The notes under the pieces: generated by a model
What the model was told of the DNA's origin: nothing
The model's input: only the letters and a program-made list of their open reading frames with translations
Database searches by the model: none
Source of the DNA: Piromyces finnis
Taxonomy: Eukaryota > Neocallimastigomycota > Neocallimastigomycetes > Neocallimastigales > Neocallimastigaceae
Assembly (NCBI GenBank): GCA_002104945.1
Contig: MCFH01000041.1
Coordinates: 22,501 to 86,500, forward strand
Reading direction: 5' to 3'
DNA: 64,000 nt
Shown here: positions 30,901-44,581 of the stretch, piece after piece
Numbering within the stretch: position 1 is the first letter of the stretch
Layout of the letters: the number at the start of each line of letters is the position of its first letter
Program-made: the position numbers and the translations under genes

Positions 30901-33900
30901 ATAGTATACAAATTCCAGATATTACTAAAATATATGAAATAATTTTACAAGGATATGGATTCAAAGATTATATACTTTTAAGTAGGAAAATTGTACTTTT
31001 CATGAATCTTTATGCCAGTTATTTCTGTGATAATAGAAAATATACATGCAATCTGAAAACAATTAAAAAAGCATTATATAGCAAGTTGAAAAAACTAAAT
31101 AAAAACCGTGTTCATGATGAAAATTCAATTATTGCTCGTATATTAAACGATATATATTTACCTCAAATACAAATCAAAGAACTAGTTTTATACCGATCCT
31201 TACTTAAGGAGATATTTGGTTTTAATGAAAAGAATAATTCTGCAGAATTAACAGAAAGAATTGAAGAATCATGCAATGCTTTGAATTATAGTCCAATAAA
31301 AATATTGACACAGAAAATTGAACAACTATATAACTCAATTGATTCTGGTAAAGTTATAGTATTATTAGGACCAACTTTGTCTGGTAAAACAACATCATTA
31401 AAAATTTTAGAAGATATAATGAAAAGAAAATTTGAGATAAATAATGAGAAAATTAGAGCTCATAATATTGAAATTATAAAAAAATATAAACCTGAATTAG
31501 ATAAAAAAGATAGCAATGTTATAGATAGTAAAATAATTTCAAATATAAATAATAACAATAATAATAATGTTAATGAAAATATAGATAGTATTTATTATAT
31601 TGATAATAATTCAGATATATCTGATAACTCAGAGGATGAATTAATTTATGGATCAAATAATAATAAAGTTGAAGAGCCATTTTTAAAAGAAACAAAATTA
31701 AAAATTCATTATATTTATCCGAATGCTTGTAAGCCAGAAGAAATATATGGTTGTTATAATGCTGATACAAGAACATATTCTAATGGTATTATTGAATCAA
31801 TCATTGAAAGTGTTAATGAGAATGAAAATGATGTTTCGTATGCAATGAATAATTTAAATCCAATTGAAAAGACTTGGATTTGTTTAGATAATAATGGTTA
31901 TCCATACTGGTTAGATAGTTTATTTTCTCAAGTTGAAGATAAAAAGTTAGCGTATTCAGTAGAGATGAATGATATTAACATTTCAAGTTCAATCACATTT
32001 ATTTGTGAAACAAATGATATTAGTACCTTCACCCCTTCCTTCTTTTCGAAATCATTCATAATTAGCTATAGTGTAAGTCAAAAAATTTCAGATAGCATTG
32101 TCGTTCGTCGTGTTAACCAACTTGATGAAATATTTAAGAAGCAAATTGACTTATTCAAAATTCTGTATCATTTATTTATGAAACCATCTATTTCGTTTAT
32201 TACCAACAATTGTAATGCAGTTTTTGATATTCATCCATGTATATATATTGATAAAATATTTGGATTATTAGAATCATTGATTGATGAAATGACGGTAAAA
32301 TCTTTCTATAGACTAACAACAGAGGAACAAAAGTGTTGGATTATTATTACAACACTCTTCTGTGTTATTTGGGTTATTGGAAGTCTTGATGAAAATAATA
32401 TGAGAAAAAAATTTGATGAATTTGTTAAAAGTGAACTTTTGAAACAAGAGACCATTATGAAACTTCAAAAATTTAATTCTTTGTCAAGTTTCTGCTTAAA
32501 AAATATGATTATTTTCCCATATGAGGGAACTGTATATGATTATTATTTTGATAATAAATTATTAAGATGGAAAAAATGGGAAGCTAAGGAATTAGATACA
32601 TTTTTATTCCCAAGCATATATATTGGATGTGATAACATTATAAGAACAAAAGAAACATTACGTGTATTATATATAAATAGACTGTTATTAAAGAACAATA
32701 AAATACCTCTTATAATTGGTAAACACGGCGTTGGTAAATCAATAACAGCATGGACAAGTATAAATTATAAAAGAAAAGAAATTGCTGAGAACTCTGAGGC
32801 CTTTAGTATTCATTTGAATTCTAATTATACTATTGATATGTTTAAAAATTTTATAATTCAAAATCTATACAAAAAAAGACCAGATGCTTATGGTTTATCC
32901 AAAAATAAAAAAAACCTTGTATTAATAGATGATTTAAATAATATTGAATGTAATTATATCAAACATAGTAGTATCATTGAATTACTTCGCCAATGGTTTG
33001 AAATTGGTGGATGGTATATTAAAAATAAGTTTTGTAATATAGAAGATGTCATTCTTATTTTTACTGCTTCTACCTGTAATTCCTTTAAAAGTATTAATCA
33101 TAGGTTATTAAAAAAATTTCATTGTATTTCTATTGATGATGATATCGATTCATCCTTTAAAAGCATTATATCAAGTATATTGGATAATAATTTTAGAAAT
33201 GTCAAAAGTTTTAAATCTGCCTTTAATCTTTCTCTTACTGAAGCAATGAAAAATGTTTTCAATGAATCTAGATTAAAATTTCCTCAAACAGTTACAAATC
33301 CACATTATATTATTAGATTAAAAGACGCTGTAGATATTATCCATGGAGTAATTGAATATTCAAAAGAGGATATTGAGCAAATTAATATTCTAAAAATTTG
33401 GAATTATCATTGTAATAGAGTAATTAAATCAAAATTAAATACATTGGAAGATCAAGAAGAATTTTATAAAATAATGAAAACTGCAACAGAATCAACCTTT
33501 GATATTAAATATGAAGATATTTGTAATGAAAATGAGCCATATTATTATTTCCAATACTCAATATATAAAGAAAATGAAAAAGAACAAAAAACAGTTATTT
33601 TACAAGTTGATAATATTAATAAGTTCTTTAAAATATTTATGAATAAATTATTAATGGATAAATTAAATCCTTTCTCTTTTCGTAATAGTAAAGACTTATT
33701 TAAATGGCTTTATCCTAATGCTTTAAAATCAGCAATTATTTTAAGTAGATATTTAGAAATTTCAGGAAGTCATATTTTGTTAATTGGTAATAATGAATTT
33801 GATCATTCAAAAATTATTCGTTTAGCTGCTTCACTTAATAATAATAATTATATCAAATACGAAGGACCTGAATTGAATGAAGAAACATTTGATAATTGGA

Positions 33901-36900
33901 GAGAATTTATTAGAGATGTTATTATAAAGATATTAATTGGTGGTAAACCAATATTTTTGTTTATTCCTGAATATTATATAAAATACCAATACCAAGTTAA
34001 TGATATAGATAGTTTAATGACTGTAGGATTTATTTATGATTTATATGGTAACAATAATATTCCATTATTTGTTGTAACTAATTTAGTTAGTCAATTAAAT
34101 AAAGAAGGCTATGATGAATCAATTATTATTGATAATTTACCAGCAACATTAATATTACTTATCAAACGGAATTTACATATTGTTATTTCAACAAATATTA
34201 ATAATCCATTAAGAGAACTTGATTATTTCAGAAGTCATTCCTCTTTTCTTTCAAAATGTTCACCATTTTTAATTGGTTCTTTTGATAAAAGTACTCAATT
34301 ATATATATCTTCTAGTATTTTGGGAAATTTAAAGGATGAATTATCATCAAATATTGAAGATATTCAAACTGTTTCTATTGATATCTACAATTCCATTGCA
34401 AAAACATTATCTGTATATAATAAACAATATAAACAAAATATTAAATTGTCAAACAAATATTATATGTCTTTTGTCGAATACTTTTCCAAATTTTATAAAT
34501 TAAAAAATAGTGATATTGAAGGAAAACTTTCAATGTTTACTAAATTAATTGAAAAAATAGAACATATTTATGATTTAGGAAAAGATATTAAAAATGAATA
34601 TTATCAATGGGTTAAGAATTATGAACAACATACAATTAAAATCCAATTATTTTTGAAAGAAATTGAAAGTGAAAACGGAAGATTATCTAAAGTTTCTCAG
34701 CAAATTAAAAAGGAAGATAATACAGTAAGTTTAATCAAGAAACAAATTACGAAATTACAGGATGAATTAGAAAATGATTGTAAAAAGCCATTAGATTTAA
34801 TTGATGAAGCTATAGATCAAATAGAAAATTTAACTGATGATTGTATTAAAGATCTTAATTTTATTTCAAAACCTTCTGAAAATGAAAAAATTGTTATTCA
34901 AACTTTATGTATTGTTTTAAATATTGAACCTAATGAAAATGAAACTCTTTGGAACGCCGGAAAAAGAAATATTTGTGAAAAGGAGTTAATTGATAAAATT
35001 AAATATTTTGAAACTGATACAGTTACCCAGACTGTGATTCATTATATTGATATTATGATTTATTCCAAAAAATTCGACTTAGATGATTTATTAGAAAATT
35101 CAGTAGCTGTTGGTGCTTATGCATCATGGATTTTGGCAATAAGATCATATTGCCATCTGTTTCATATTATTCTTCCAAAAAAGAAAAAGATAACAATTTG
35201 GGAACAGAAATTAGAGATGAAAAATAAACAAATCAATGAGTTAAGGGAGTATGAAAATAAACAAAACAATCAACTAAAAGATGAAAAGAATAAATATGAT
35301 TTATTAATAAAAGAAAAAGAGAAGATATTAGAAAAATTAAAGAATAAAGAAGAAAATTATATGTCATCAAGAAAAATAATTAAAGCATTGACATTTATAG
35401 AACAAAACATAAGAAATAAAATACTAAAACTGAGAGAAAATAAAGAAATGTTAATTGGTGATTGTTTATGTGCATCATTTATTATTACTTATACAGGCAG
35501 ATTTCCAAGAAATATTAAAAATAAGATTATAAAGCCAATGCTAAATATATTATCATCTAATGAAATTTCCTTTTCTACTAAACATTTTTCTTTAACAAAA
35601 TTTACAAAAGGAAGTCGGTGGATAGATATACCAGCAAATACTGAAATACCAGAGAGTTTATCTTTCTTGGATAATTTATTACAAGTAAAATTGAATGATA
35701 ATTGGTGCATTATTTCTGATAAGCATTTAGTTTTTCATAAGTATTATTGTATGTTTGATGAAAAAGAAAAGGTTGATATTTGTTCAATTAAAGATATTGA
35801 ATTAAATAGAAAATTAATTTTTGCTTTAGAAAAAGGACATACTTTTATTTTATTACTTCATGAGAAAACTACAGGTGACCTTCCATTTTTTATAAGAAAA
35901 TTAATTAAGAGTAAGTATTTTCATAGTGAGAAATATAAGAATAAGCATAATTTTTCATTTTCTGGTATTACAGAAAATGTGATTATTTCTCCTGATTTTA
36001 GACTTCATTTATTAATTACAAAGCCAATAGAAATGGTAGATCCTAAATTTTTAAAATTCCTCGAGCCAATATATATTGATGTACCTGAAGAATTGATAAC
36101 AAATATATTAGTTAATAACTATTTCAATAAATTTGATCCTGGATTTAATAAAAATAGAAAAGAAAATACTAAAAATATTTCAAAAATATTTGATTTAATT
36201 AATAAAAACATTCAAGAGATGTATGAGATTATTAATACACTTGAGAAAAAAGACTTATATATTGGTCAAAATTATGAAAAATTAAATAAAAAGAATGAAG
36301 AATTTATTGAATTAAATCAAAAGTATGAAAATGAATTAAAAAATAAAGAAGAATTCAATATAAAATTGAAATGGATAACGAATTTATGTAAACATGGTTC
36401 ATGGCTTTTCCAACTTATGTCAAAATTCTCAAATATCGATTCAAGTTATCAATTCAATCTTAATAATTATTTAGAGTTAGTCGTAACTACATTTACAGAA
36501 TGTCCAGTAAATGATGAAGAAACACTTCAAGAAATTCGAAAGAGAATAACAAAAGCGTCATATGACATTATGTCTTTAGTATTGAAATATCATGATAGAA
36601 TAGTATTTGCATTTATTATATCACTAACAAATGTTTTTTATAATAAGGTTGAAGAGTATTCAATTTCTGAAAAGCTATGGAATTACTTCTTAAATAAAAA
36701 TGAAAATACCTTTTATCAAATAAATGAAAACGTAAAAAAAGAAAGATCTGATAAAGTAATTGTAAGACCAAATTCTATTTATAGTGACGGAACTGATCTA
36801 GATTTAATTGCTGCTAAATATGATGAAATTAAAAGAAATATTCCATGGATTACTGAAGAGAAATGGAATTTATTATTAAATTTATCTAAACTAGATCAGT

Positions 36901-39360
36901 TTTCTAAAGTACCATTTGATATTCTTAAGTCATTAAATGTAATGAATAATAACTCAAGAAATGATATGATTTCTTGGGATAGTATTTTAAATTATGATAT
37001 ATCTTCTATAAAATTACCACAAAGAATTGATAATTCATTAAAAGCTTTTGAAAAAATACTTCTTTCTTATTATATTCGACCACATTCTCTTAGTCAGTCT
37101 ATAGAAAGATATATTGAAGCTATATTAGGAGAAGAATATACGGATATAGATCAAAACATATTTGAAATAGCATATAATACATCAACACATCATAGACCAA
37201 TTATTATATATATAAATTTTGATGAGAACAATGCCGACTACTATATAAGATCATTCTCATATAAAAAAGGAATGACTAATAAAATTAAATACATCGTATT
37301 TAATAATAATTTAGATGAAGTTAATAATACTTTAGATGAAGGTATGGCAATGGGATATTGGGTAATATTCACTAATTGTGAAAACTATACTGAATGGTTT
37401 AAAGAATTTGAAGAAAAGTTTACCATGTTTAAATGTAATAATAATTGTAGAATTAATCCATATTTTAGATTATGGATAATATTTAATAATAATAGTGAAA
37501 AGCAATTACCTTATAATTATGTGCAAAATTGTGTTAAAATTATTAACAATAACACTGATGATTTTAGATTTCAGTTTAATGAAGCGGTATCTTTAATTGA
37601 TAATATATTTTCACCTGCTAATATTGCATCTTTGAACACCTATCAAATAATTCTCTATAAATTATGCCTTTTCTACACAATTATAACCCTTTCAATAGAC
37701 AGTGGCTCTATTATCTTAAATAATAATTTATTATTTAAAATGAAAGATTTAAGGGTTGCTGGTCAACAACTAAATGAAATATTTTCTTCATTTATAAAAA
37801 ATTCTGGAAGTATAAAAACTGTCCAAAATTTTGTAAAAGGAATGATATTTTATAAGAATTTCCAAATACAAACTTCATATATTGAGGATGTAGAAATATT
37901 AAGTAGTTATTTTGATGATATAATGAATATTCCATGGAAAACACAAAATTCCAATTCAAAGCAATCTTTCTTTACTGTTAAAATTAATCCAATTATTAGT
38001 AATATAATGAATCAAGATCTTCAAAATGCATTTGAATCTTTACAAAATCATGACATTGATAAGGTTCATAAAATTATTCTATCTATGAATAAAAAGAAGA
38101 ACTTATCTTCATGTTTTGGCATTGGAAATTATTTAAAGAAAGAAAAAAACAAAAATAATAGTATGAATATTATGAAAACTATTAAAAAACTTTATATTGA
38201 AGATATTAACGAACCATGTGAATTCTTATGGACATCATATGATAAAATCAAAAGTATTTTAACTTATTATTTGGATTTATTAAATAAAAAATTAATGAAT
38301 ACTATATTTAACTCCGAAAAATATAGTTTAGAGGATTTAGAAAAAAATTTAAAAATTACAAGATATTTAGATCATGTATTACTTGATAATGTAAAGCATT
38401 ACTTTAATTTATTACAAATTGTTAAAGAATACTTTAATAGATGGCTAGATAGTGATTATATCTTTAATCCTAAATATAATGATTTTGCAAATAATATAAT
38501 TAATAATATCTTACCATATGAATTTAAAATTGAAAATATTGGATATCCAACTCAACTTAATTTAAATTCGTGGATTGATGATTTTATTAGTAGAATGTCT
38601 TTTATTCAATCTTGGTATGAAAGAGAAGCTTATCAGAACCCTTTGATTGCTTATGATTTATCAAAAATATATAATCCTGGATTATTTATTATAGGTAGAT
38701 ACAATAATAATTTCAAAGAAAAAAAACTTTTTATTTATTTATTTATATTATTTATTTATTTAGCAATATTACAGGATTACGCTAGACAGACACATTCATC
38801 ATATGAAAATGTAAAGTTTGATATTATGCTGATTAATGTTGATCAAATAAAACCACCAGATCGTGGAATATATATTAAAGGTTTAAAATTAGTTGGTGCA
38901 AATTGGGATTATTCAAGAGGTATTTTAACAGATAATCTACCACATGAATCCGTAAACTTAATTCCTTGTGTAAAAATCTATATAATATATTCTATCCATT
39001 AAAATATTATATATATTATGTTATTAATTATAAAATTTTTTATTGCTCTAATATTTACTTTTATTTTAATAGATTTGGTTACAACCTCATATTAAATTTA
39101 ATAATCATGATTTTGTAGAAATCGAACCATCAAATACTACATCACAATTCCAAAGATATCGATGTCCAGTATATTTATTTATAACTAAAAATGGATATAC
39201 TAATGAATTTAATTACAGTAGTTTATATATTACTACTTTAGAGCTTTCTATTGACAATTCAACAACATATTGGTCAGAAAAAAATGTTTGCATGATATGC
39301 GAATATGCTGAAGATGAAGAAGAATTTAATATATTAAAACTTGCTGATAAAAATAACTAA
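24990..39360 (+). CDS. Axonemal-type dynein heavy chain, divergent, with degenerate AAA1 and AAA4 sites
   Basis: Exons 24990-38694, 38764-38969 and 39073-39360 give about 4,732 residues. Intron 1 (69 bp) is a multiple of three without stops and could be read through; intron 2 (38970-39072) joins IPC to IWLQP, the usual C-terminal motif. The N-terminal tail has LPLELFDD..TPKEW and KRLNLFFEIEN blocks seen in axonemal heavy chains. The linker includes FPRFYFIPD. In AAA1 the Walker A is degenerate (SSTESGKTE, GKT at 1848-1850) and the Walker B motif reads WILFKGLQ, with K1895-G1896 where Asp-Glu is expected. AAA2 has an intact GPTLSGKT (2127-2134). AAA3 has GKHGVGKS (2577-2584) and LIDDLN (D2647-D2648). 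AAA4 has lost its P-loop (GNNEFDHSK, 2933-2941). A stalk with microtubule-binding domain (about 3200-3470), AAA5 and AAA6 (EGMAMGYWVIFTNC) follow. Low-complexity inserts lie at about 1431-1630 (linker) and about 2150-2235 (AAA2). It is probably flagellar; weak or absent motor activity is inferred. Confidence 0.93.
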
Positions 39361-41847
39361 ATAAATATATAGTATATATATACTATAAAAGACTAGTGTA
39401 TTATATTAATATCAAATATTTAAAAATCTATTATTTCATTAAAAATAATACTATAAAAAAAAAATAAAATAAATGAAATAAATTTTTTATTTATTTATTT
39501 ATTAAAATTTTAATCTAAAATTTCCCTAAAATTTAAATTTTATATCCTTCACATAAAATTATTATAACTTTAATTTATTTGCTCTATTTTATTATCTCCA
39601 AAAATGTTTAAATTTTAAAATTCTTATTTTTTTGTCATATAAAAAAAAAACAACTAAATATCTAAATTATTTTCAATGTAAAATGATGTTTGAAAATTAA
39701 ATTAATTGCTATGCTATAAATTAAGTATTAAAATAAGGAATATAAAAGTGTCTTTTTATATATATGTATATATATATGTTCCATATTTATTTAAAGTTAT
39801 ATATTTTTTTATTTACTAATAATAAACCAGACAATAACAATTTAAATTAATAAGTTTATTAATTATTCTTTCATTCATTAATTTAAAGGCATATTAGAAA
39901 TTAAAATTAACAACTTTCCTTCAATGTTCTTCAATAAATAAATGTAATAATGATATTTAAAAATACCTATTATAAATACTAAAAAAAAAAATAAATATTT
40001 GATTTTATTATTTATTATACTTTTGACTCATTTAAATAAATTATTCTTTATATTCAAATTTTAAAGATATTAAAGAAAAAAATAGTATTTTAAATACAAT
40101 TATAAATATTTTATTTTATGTTATCTTTTAATAATATTTTATAAATATATACTTATTAAAGACTTTCAATATTGTACACTATTCGTTATTGTTTATTAAA
40201 TCATTATTATGATTGGTGAAGAGTAATTATTAATATGTAAGAATAAAAAGGTATTATTGGCTAAATACAGATATATTTCCTTTATTATTTCTCTATAAAA
40301 TAAAGTTAATGGAGTTTTAAAATATTATTTATTAAATAAATTAATTTTAATTTTGAATTATTTAAATAAATCTCCTTTAAAATATATATAAAAGTTTAAA
40401 TTAGTGCAACATGTTTTTTTCATTTTTATATTATTAAACTTTAAATTAAAAACAATAAAAAAAAATTAAAAGTTATAATATCATAATTAATTATAATTTA
40501 TCACTATTTAACATGCAACATTAATTATATTAAAAAATTAAAATTTAGAAAGAATGATATAATTCATGATACTTAAAAAACCAACAATTAATTTTCTTTA
40601 CATATATATCATATTTTATCATAATTTTTATAAATGGTTTTAAATTTGATAAGATTTTTATTATTAAAATTAATATCTTCATTTTTTTTGAATCATTTTT
40701 CTATGATAAATTCTAATTTAATTTTAAAATATATTTATACTTAATTATAATAAATAAATTATGATAAAATAAATCATTTCAAAAAAAAAAAGAATTTATT
40801 TTGTGTAAATCTTTTTTTTTATAATAATACTTTATTATTGTGTTACTTTATCATAGAATATGATTTACTTTGGTAACTTTTTTAAATTTTATATATGAAT
40901 ACTAAAATATTATATTTCGTATTATATTATATATGTGTTATAATATAATATATTATTATATTTATTATGTTATAAATAATACATTGATTATATTATATTA
41001 AAAATTAATATATATTATTAAATAGTATTCTTTTTAATCTATTACTCATTTATTAAATTTTTAAAACTGTCCATTCATCTTTAAACCTGCTAATATATTG
41101 AAATATATTCCTTCAATTGTTTAAATATTTACTAATAGATATATTATTAACCAAAATCAAATTCATATAATAATATTTATATTAAATAAAGTTTTCTATT
41201 TAATTTTTTATATTAATAAATTGTAGTATTATATTATTTCATTTATTAGTATATACAATATAATATAATAATTATAAACTTTTTTGTTTTTTGTAAAAAA
41301 TAATTTTTAATAAACTAATTTTCTTAATATAGATTTTTTTTCTAACTTTTTTCTTTCATTTTTCTATTACTAAATAATATATTTATTTATTTATTTATAA
41401 TAAATCTAATTTAAACATATTCTTAATAACAAAAATTAGATTAAATATGGAATTATCAAAGAATTAATTTCAAATTATAAATAAGTGATATTTAATATAA
41501 ATTAAAAGAAAAATAAATAAAATATAAATATATAAATAATAAGAAGCTATTAATAAACATTTATAGCTCTATATTTTTTTTTACATTTTGTTATAATAAT
41601 ATAATATTTATTATTTATAGCAAATAATATATTGGCAATAAATAAATTTATACTCAAATAGTTTTACTTAATATAGATTAATTTAAGGAATGAAATAAAA
41701 ATAAAAATAAATAAATAGTAAATAATATACCTTTAAATTATTATTTATTATTAATATTAAAAAAAGTTAATAAAAACATTCATAAAAGAAGATAAAGTAA
41801 TAAAAATTTAATATTATCAAAAAATAATTTTAAAATAAATTAATAAA
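39361..41847. other. AT-rich intergenic region
   Basis: About 2.5 kb between the dynein 3' end and the SH3 membrane-protein gene. It holds only homopolymers and short AT repeats; a purine-rich AATAAATTAATAAA leader precedes the next start. No gene was recognised. Confidence 0.65.
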
Positions 41848-43553
41848 ATGGCAAAAATAACAATAATACATATAATACAAAAAGTTTTTATTTTATTATT
41901 AACTTTAACATTTGTTCAAGCTGAAAAGACAGCATTCATACAAATTACAAATTTTAATGGAGGAAATTCTGTAACACCAGGTAAATTTACATAAATCGAA
42001 TAATTTTTTTTTTATATATTTAAATATTTTATATTTTAATTTAATTTTAATATTTATTAACATAATATAAAAATGAAAAAAAAAATAAAATATAAATGAA
42101 AATGTCAGGACAAAGTATATCATTTAAATTTAAAATAATTCACACACCTTCTCCAGAAGATAATTCATTTGATTTAGTATTAAAAAATGATAGTAATACT
42201 GTTTTTGCAAAATTGATTACTGTAAGTAGTGATGATTATCAATTTAATAAAGACAATGAATACAAAGTTGAAAATGTTATTATTCCTAGTGTTTCAGATG
42301 GTAAATATAAATTATATGGCTATGTTGGTAATGACAAAGTATCAGAATCATATTCAGTATCTGTTAAAACTGCAAAAATAACAACAAAAGAAGCAATTAT
42401 AACTATTACAACTAAATCTATAGAACCTGTAAAGACTTCTGCTACTTCACAACCTTCTGGAACACCAAAACCTTCGGAGTCGATCAATCCTGAAAAATCG
42501 GAAAATACAAGTATATCATTTTTATTTTAATATTATTTTTATTAAATTTATTAATAGTAAAAAAAATTGAACTAGCCTTTATAATAGTTATTAAAAATAT
42601 AAATATAATATTAAAATTATATATAAAAAATAGTTATTACTTCAAATTCAACACAGCCAAATATATCAATAAGTGGTGAATATAATAATGGAAACTCAAA
42701 CTCTAGCTTCAATTGGAAAACATTTAATTGGAAAAGTGCTATTATAGTTGGATCAATTATTTTAGTTATATTAATTATATTTGGAATATTACTTTATTGT
42801 TGTATAAAGGATTCTAAAAGAAAAAGAGATGATAGTATTTATAAATTACCACCAGCTGTTTCGGAGCCACATCTTGTCTCTTCTAGCTCACCAATTAAAG
42901 CAATTCCGCTTCAATATAAAAATAATATCAATAATATAAATATAAATGAAAATAAGTTCTCCTCACCAATTATATCACCAATTGTTCATTCAAATTCTAA
43001 TTACAGCGATATATATAACCAGGAAACCCAGGGTTTAACGCAAACAACAAAAGTAAACAATATAGCAACGCCTGCAAATGCTTACGTTCGTGATACTATT
43101 TATTCAAATAACTCAGCATATATATCACATGATTCAATTGCACCAGAAGATGATATGTCAAGTCCATCCCCAAGTTATTATTTCCAAGTATTTAAACCAC
43201 ATCAAGTATATCGTGTACTTTATGACTTTGAACCTTCATTGGCAGATGAAATGGCAATTCAAGCCGGTGATATTGTAAGAACAGAGGAAACTTTTGAAGA
43301 TGGTTGGGCTTATGGTATCAATATGTCAACAGGAAAGAAAGGAACTTTCCCAATGAATTGTCTTGAAGATGATTTCGCTACAGATGCAGATTCAAGGTCT
43401 GCTGTTTCTGAACGTTCTCAATCTCATAACCGCCGTACCTCTTCATTACCAAATAATCAAAATTCACAAATAATTCAGATGATGTTGGATAATAATAGTA
43501 ATAACAATAGCCAAAGCTTTCAAAAATCATATTATACATCACAAGGTATATAG
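41848..43553 (+). CDS. Type I membrane protein: signal peptide, Kre9-like ectodomain, TM, cytoplasmic SH3
   Basis: Three exons (41848-41980, 42109-42510, 42634-43553) with GT..AG borders, both junctions phase 1, give about 484 residues. Residues 1-25 form a signal peptide ending FVQA. The next roughly 100 residues (VTPGQSISFKF ... YKLYGYVG) resemble the beta-sandwich repeat of the Kre9/Knh1 Ser-Thr-rich cell-wall family. A Ser/Thr/Pro stalk follows, then one transmembrane segment at about 213-237 with a basic stop-transfer KDSKRKR. The cytoplasmic part is Ser/Asn/Pro-rich with an SH3 domain at about 368-428 (ALYDF-like VLYDFEP, then GDIVRTEE, DGWAYG, G.FPMNCLE) and a disordered tail. The architecture recalls fungal surface sensors such as Fus1 or Sho1 that link the wall to the cytoskeleton or MAP-kinase signalling. 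Topology is clear; the sensor role is inference. Confidence 0.86.
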
Positions 43554-44441
43554 TATATATAATAATTTTAATGAAATAATAATTTTTAAAGTAATAATTT
43601 ATTAATTTTTTAAAAAAAACATTATTGTAAATATTATATATAGTTAATAATATGAAAGTTTAAAATAAATATTTAAAGAATGTTATCAAGAAATATAATT
43701 TTCGAAATATAATACAAAAGAAGTAAAAATTTCAACATTTGTATTATTCATATCAAATTAATATTCACATAAAATTAATCTCCCCAAAAGAAAAACAAAA
43801 TACATTTCAATTAAATGGAAAAATACTTTTAATTTTTATAATTAAAGTAATTTTGGAATTTATATTAAATCGAAATTTATAAAAATATATACAATATTCA
43901 TTAAACCATTAAAAAGAAGAAATGAAAAGAATATATATTATTATATTATGATTATGCTATTTCATTATTAATTCATATTCATGATTAATAAATTCCAATC
44001 TTTAGAAATTAGATAAAATAGATGAATATAAGTAAAAATATGAAAGTAAAATAAGATATAAAATAATAAAAATAGAAATAATTATGATATATTATATATA
44101 AAACAATTAGTTTCTATTTAATTTTTTAATGAGCTTATTATTAATATAGATTTAATTTTGAATGTTTACTATAGATAAAATACATTAAAAAAAAATGGAA
44201 AAATATTAAAAAATAGGTTTTGATTTAGTTTTATAAAAAAAAAAAAGTATAGAAAAAATGAAAGAAAGAGAAGAATACAGTTTAATTCCCCCTTTTCATG
44301 TACTTGCACTAAAAGTAATAATTGTAAATGGTATTGAATATTAAATAATAATATTTCTAAATAAATACTGATTAAATAATCATTAAATAAATTTTCTTTC
44401 ACCACCATTTTTTTTTTAATTAGAGTAAAAAATTAAAATTT

Positions 44442-44465
44442 GCCGTTGCGGCTATAAAAATAAAA
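44442..44465 (+). promoter_or_regulatory. GC-rich palindrome plus TATA-like box
   Basis: GCCGTTGCGGC (44442-44452; 4-bp arms, 3-nt centre) is followed at once by TATAAAAATAAAA. A GC-rich motif is rare in this almost GC-free spacer. It sits about 130 bp upstream of the small frame at 44582. A regulatory role is inferred from position and composition only. Confidence 0.35.
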
Positions 44466-44581
44466 CTTATATAATTGAATAATTATAAAATGTGTTTTAT
44501 TATATATGTGTGCAAAGCAAATAAATTAATAAATAAATAAAAATAAAAATAAAATAATAAAATAAAAAAATAAAAAATAAA

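Noticed and set aside
30716-30964. Antisense frames within the dynein gene (also 31570-31776 and 35489-35710)
   Set aside because: They are short and antisense to a family-supported coding sequence.
42096-42108. ATG at 42096 as start of a separate short protein
   Set aside because: It lies in the intron just before the acceptor; the upstream exon provides a signal peptide and phase-matched join.
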